Positions 21,103 through 23,445 of a stretch of DNA of 23,445 nucleotides are shown here, in pieces. Each line of letters starts with the position of its first letter. Position 1 is the first letter of the stretch. Below the pieces are notes generated by a model. It saw only the letters and a program-made list of their open reading frames with translations, did not search any database and was not told the DNA's origin. The stretch spans positions 1 through 23,445 of the forward strand of contig JBBDIE010000107.1 in NCBI GenBank assembly GCA_040880545.1, written 5' to 3'. Both the position numbers and the translations under genes were made by a program. This DNA is from M55B112 sp040880545 (GTDB taxonomy: Bacteria > Bacteroidota > Bacteroidia > Bacteroidales > GCA-2748055).

Positions 21103-22578
21103 CTACCCATAATGCTCCATCACAAGCCGGTCGACAATCTCTGCCGATGCCAAACAGAGTGGCACTCCCCCGCCGGGATGGACGCTTCCACCCACAAAAT
21201 AGAGACCCTTCAGATCCTTCCGGTGGTTCGGATGCCGGTTGAACGCTGCCATGCTGCTGTTGCTGCTGTTGCCGTACAGGCTGCCACGGTAGGAGAAGGT
21301 CTCCTGCTCAATGTGCCGCGGATCACGTACGGTCTCATGCTTAATATGCCTCCTGATCCCCGTCCCAAGGATCCGCTCCAGCTTCACAATCACATTCTCA
21401 CGCACTGTCTCCACTGCCGCATCCCAATCCTGACCCACATTCTCCGGCACATTGATCATCACGAACCAGTTCTCACACCCATGCGGAGCATCACCCTCTA
21501 CCAACTTTGAGCTGATAAAAAGATAAACTGTCGGATCATCAATAATCGTCTTCGATTCGAACAAGTGCCTGAACTCCTCCGCATACGCGGCACTGAAAAA
21601 GAGGTTGTGCAACTCCAACTCCGGAAACTGCCGGTCGACCGCCCAGTAAAAGATCATCGCCGAGGTCGACCGCTCGGGCTTAAAATATTTTCGCGGGAAC
21701 GGCAAATCGGTCAGCAGGTCCTTATAAAGATAGTAGATATCAACGTCGCTCACCACCAGATCGGCCGCATGTACCTCGCAATTCACCTCTACTCCTCCCA
21801 CCCGCTGGTCATGCAATACCACGCGATCAACCCGCGTGTTAAACACAAACTTTACACCAACCCGCTCCGCCAGCCGGTAAAGCTCCTTCGCCAGGGTATA
21901 CATCCCCTTCTCGGGGAAGTATGCGCCGAGGTTGTGCTCCAGGTGGGAGATCACATTCAGCGTGCCGGGTGCGCGGTAAGGATCACTGCCATTGTAGGTC
22001 GCATACCGGTCGAACAACTGTACCAGGTGTGGAGACCTGAACCGGCGACTGTTGGCGCCGTGCATCGTCGAGAGCACCTCCAGCCGGTAGATCTGCAGCA
22101 GCGATCGCATGAACTTCGCTGAAACAAAAGTTCTCCATGCCTGAAACGAGCCGAAAATAAAGACATCCCGGGTAAGCTCATACATCTTCCTGCTCTTTCT
22201 CAGAAAACGGCGGATGCGCGATGCTTTCTCACCGGTCTTCGCCGCCACCTCAGCAATAAACGCCTCCGGGTCGCCATATGCATTCAGCACTAAACCATCC
22301 TCGTAAAAATATTTCGTGATGATGTCGAGCTGATTGTACCGCGCTGATACCTTCATCTCCTCGTCGGCCAGCATGTACAACTCCTCCATCAGCTCGGGCA
22401 GCGTAAAAAGGGATGGTCCTGCATCCCAGCGGTACCCGTCCCTCCGCAGCTCACCCATCTTGCCGCCCGGTGCAGATGCCTGCTCGTAAACAGTCACCGC
22501 ATGACCCCGCACCGCCAGTCTGATGGCTGATGCAATTCCCCCGATTCCGGCCCCTATGACAGAAATATTCAATTTCAT
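21103..22578 (-). CDS. crtD: CrtI/CrtD-type carotenoid desaturase
   Basis: A 491-residue FAD-dependent desaturase. The N-terminal dinucleotide fold is clear: VIGAGIGGIASAIRLAVRG (7-25), E32 ending beta2, then GGKMGELRRDGYRWDAGPSL (38-57), typical of the phytoene-desaturase superfamily. The C-terminal FAD block reads LYFVGGSVHPGGGVPLCLAS near 461-480. It is divergent from a second CrtI-type gene at 22659, as in clusters where one paralogue is phytoene desaturase (crtI) and the other a 1-hydroxycarotenoid 3,4-desaturase (crtD). I assign crtD to this one because it is adjacent to cruF and is the more divergent in the middle (RYATYNGSDPYRAPGTLNVI). The assignment between crtI and crtD is by context and may be reversed. 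Confidence 0.8.
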   Translation of the reverse strand: MKLNISVIGAGIGGIASAIRLAVRGHAVTVYEQASAPGGKMGELRRDGYRWDAGPSLFTLPELMEELYMLADEEMKVSARYNQLDIITKYFYEDGLVLNAYGDPEAFIAEVAAKTGEKASRIRRFLRKSRKMYELTRDVFIFGSFQAWRTFVSAKFMRSLLQIYRLEVLSTMHGANSRRFRSPHLVQLFDRYATYNGSDPYRAPGTLNVISHLEHNLGAYFPEKGMYTLAKELYRLAERVGVKFVFNTRVDRVVLHDQRVGGVEVNCEVHAADLVVSDVDIYYLYKDLLTDLPFPRKYFKPERSTSAMIFYWAVDRQFPELELHNLFFSAAYAEEFRHLFESKTIIDDPTVYLFISSKLVEGDAPHGCENWFVMINVPENVGQDWDAAVETVRENVIVKLERILGTGIRRHIKHETVRDPRHIEQETFSYRGSLYGNSSNSSMAAFNRHPNHRKDLKGLYFVGGSVHPGGGVPLCLASAEIVDRLVMEHYG

Positions 22579-22588
22579 AACACCAAGA

Positions 22589-22615
22589 TAAACAATTTTA
22601 TAAAATTATTGTTTA
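22589..22615. promoter_or_regulatory. Palindromic operator candidate between divergent crtD and crtI
   Basis: TAAACAAT (22589-22596) and ATTGTTTA (22608-22615) are a perfect 8-bp inverted repeat enclosing and overlapping a 14-bp palindrome AATTTTATAAAATT (22594-22607). It lies in the 80-nt divergent gap. Near-match -7 boxes flank it: TATCTTGG on minus (22590-22583) and TAACTTTC on plus (22614-22621). A dimeric regulator, for example of the MerR type often linked to carotenoid genes, could act here; no regulator gene is in the window. Confidence 0.45.
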
Positions 22616-22658
22616 ACTTTCTCTTTAGATAAATGAACAAAAATTGGATGAAACCACA

Positions 22659-23445
22659 GTGAACAGGAAAGCACTTATTGTCGGAACAGGGTTGGGGGGA
22701 CTTACCACTGCCATGCGGCTGGCCCATGCAGGGTACAAGGTCGAGATGGTTGAAAAATTCCACCAGGCAGGGGGACGGTTAAACCAGATTAAAAAGGATG
22801 GGTTCACGTGGGACCTCGGTCCGTCGTTCTTCAGCATGAGCTATGAGTTCGATAATTTCTTCAGGGAGATCGGCATCAAGGCGCCGTTTGAGTTCGTGGA
22901 GCTCGATCCGCTTTATACGGTCAACATCATGAACGATCCGCGCAAGTACACGATCTACAAGGACCTCGACAAGCTGGCGGAGGAGTTCAAAGAGATCGAG
23001 CCCGATTTCAAGAAGAACATGGAAAAGCTGTTGAAATCGGCCGGGAAGTTTTTTCACGACACCGAGGATCTGGTGATCAGGAAGAACTACAACTCCATGA
23101 TACAGTACCTGCTTACGCTGGCCAGCGTGCCGGCACACCACAGTCCGAAGATGATCCGCACCGTATGGAAGGAGTTGGATCGGCATTTCAGTTCGGAACA
23201 GGTGAAACAGATCTTCTCGCTGGTCGCTTTCTTCCTCGGCGCCACACCCTACGACACTCCGGCGATCTACACGCTCCTTACTTACACCGAGCTGGTGCAC
23301 GACGGGTACTACAATGTGCGGGGCGGCATGTACAAGATCGTTGAAGGGCTTTTGGAGGAGATGGAGAAAATGAATATCACCGTACATTATAACACAGAAA
23401 TTAAAGGATATGAACAGAAGAATGGACAGATTTCAGCACTTATTG
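22659..23445 (+). CDS. crtI: CrtI-type phytoene desaturase (partial, runs off the right edge)
   Basis: From GTG 22659 the frame stays open for 262 codons to the window end. It begins VNRKALIVGTGLGGLTTAMR, with the FAD-binding G-x-G-x-x-G at about 9-14, followed by VEMVEKFHQAGGRLNQIKKD and WDLGPSFFSM, the standard phytoene-desaturase N-terminal block. LGATPYDTPAIYTLLTYTEL and VRGGMYKIVEGLLEEME further on are typical of the substrate-domain boundary. It would carry out successive desaturations of phytoene toward lycopene. No in-frame ATG precedes the FAD loop, so GTG is the start. A ten-codon ORF (ATG 22633 to TGA 22662) overlaps the GTG in GTGA. crtB is expected downstream, outside the window. 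Confidence 0.9.
   Translation, partial: MNRKALIVGTGLGGLTTAMRLAHAGYKVEMVEKFHQAGGRLNQIKKDGFTWDLGPSFFSMSYEFDNFFREIGIKAPFEFVELDPLYTVNIMNDPRKYTIYKDLDKLAEEFKEIEPDFKKNMEKLLKSAGKFFHDTEDLVIRKNYNSMIQYLLTLASVPAHHSPKMIRTVWKELDRHFSSEQVKQIFSLVAFFLGATPYDTPAIYTLLTYTELVHDGYYNVRGGMYKIVEGLLEEMEKMNITVHYNTEIKGYEQKNGQISALI

Noticed and set aside
21565..22122. 185-codon plus-strand ORF inside crtD
   Set aside because: It is a shadow of the crtD frame with arginine/valine-rich low-information text. crtD has the FAD motifs and full length.

Overview
The window looks like a Bacteroidota (Bacteroidetes) chromosome fragment, probably Bacteroidales/Marinilabiliales-like or a relative, assembled from contigs. Supporting signs are several TAnnTTTG promoter boxes, weak or absent Shine-Dalgarno sites, exported Gfo/Idh/MocA proteins, a satD-DUF3307 pair, a PorT-like barrel, a Bacteroidota-style carotenoid cluster and 9-nt repeats of the 'SKY' type. 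A run of exactly 100 N (8890-8989) marks a scaffold join.

Region by region. 1-307: 5' part of a secreted lamin-tail-like protein (minus). 561-6654: a five-gene minus-strand operon read as URO-D-like enzyme, DUF6807 lipoprotein, ThuA-like protein, Tat-exported Gfo/Idh/MocA, lipoprotein Gfo/Idh/MocA. This is probably a carbohydrate-derivative pathway that is mostly extracytoplasmic. 6723-8834: a tight minus-strand operon satD, DUF3307, folB, a 55-residue CWC zinc-ribbon-like gene and perhaps a 44-codon ORF. 8835-9400: repeat array, assembly gap and a divergent promoter/operator region. 9401-11092: glnS (plus). 11123-12445: a third exported Gfo/Idh/MocA. 12658-13491: secreted endonuclease/exonuclease/phosphatase, with a decayed second copy of its C-terminus near 13756-13887. 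13962-14471: small membrane protein, separated by a strong bidirectional terminator from a convergent outer-membrane barrel gene (14559-15194). 15270-18248: gltX-tatD-tcdA operon (minus). 18395-19066: AT-rich HEPN/MNT pair whose HEPN half has a one-base frameshift. 19108-23445: carotenoid cluster with crtW, cruF and crtD on minus, a divergent partial crtI on plus, and an acyltransferase remnant joined to a TPR-like tail.

How they work together. The carotenoid genes suggest a 1-hydroxylated, 3,4-desaturated, 4-ketolated carotenoid (flexixanthin type). crtB and a lycopene cyclase would have to lie outside the window. The sugar operon exports four of five products, so most of its chemistry should occur in the periplasm or at the membrane. 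The satD-DUF3307 pair is the least understood unit: SatD shows sequence landmarks resembling class III nucleotide cyclases plus a C-terminal HTH, and DUF3307 is a membrane protein with several His/Asp pairs. All functional calls come from reading motifs by eye; no database search was possible.
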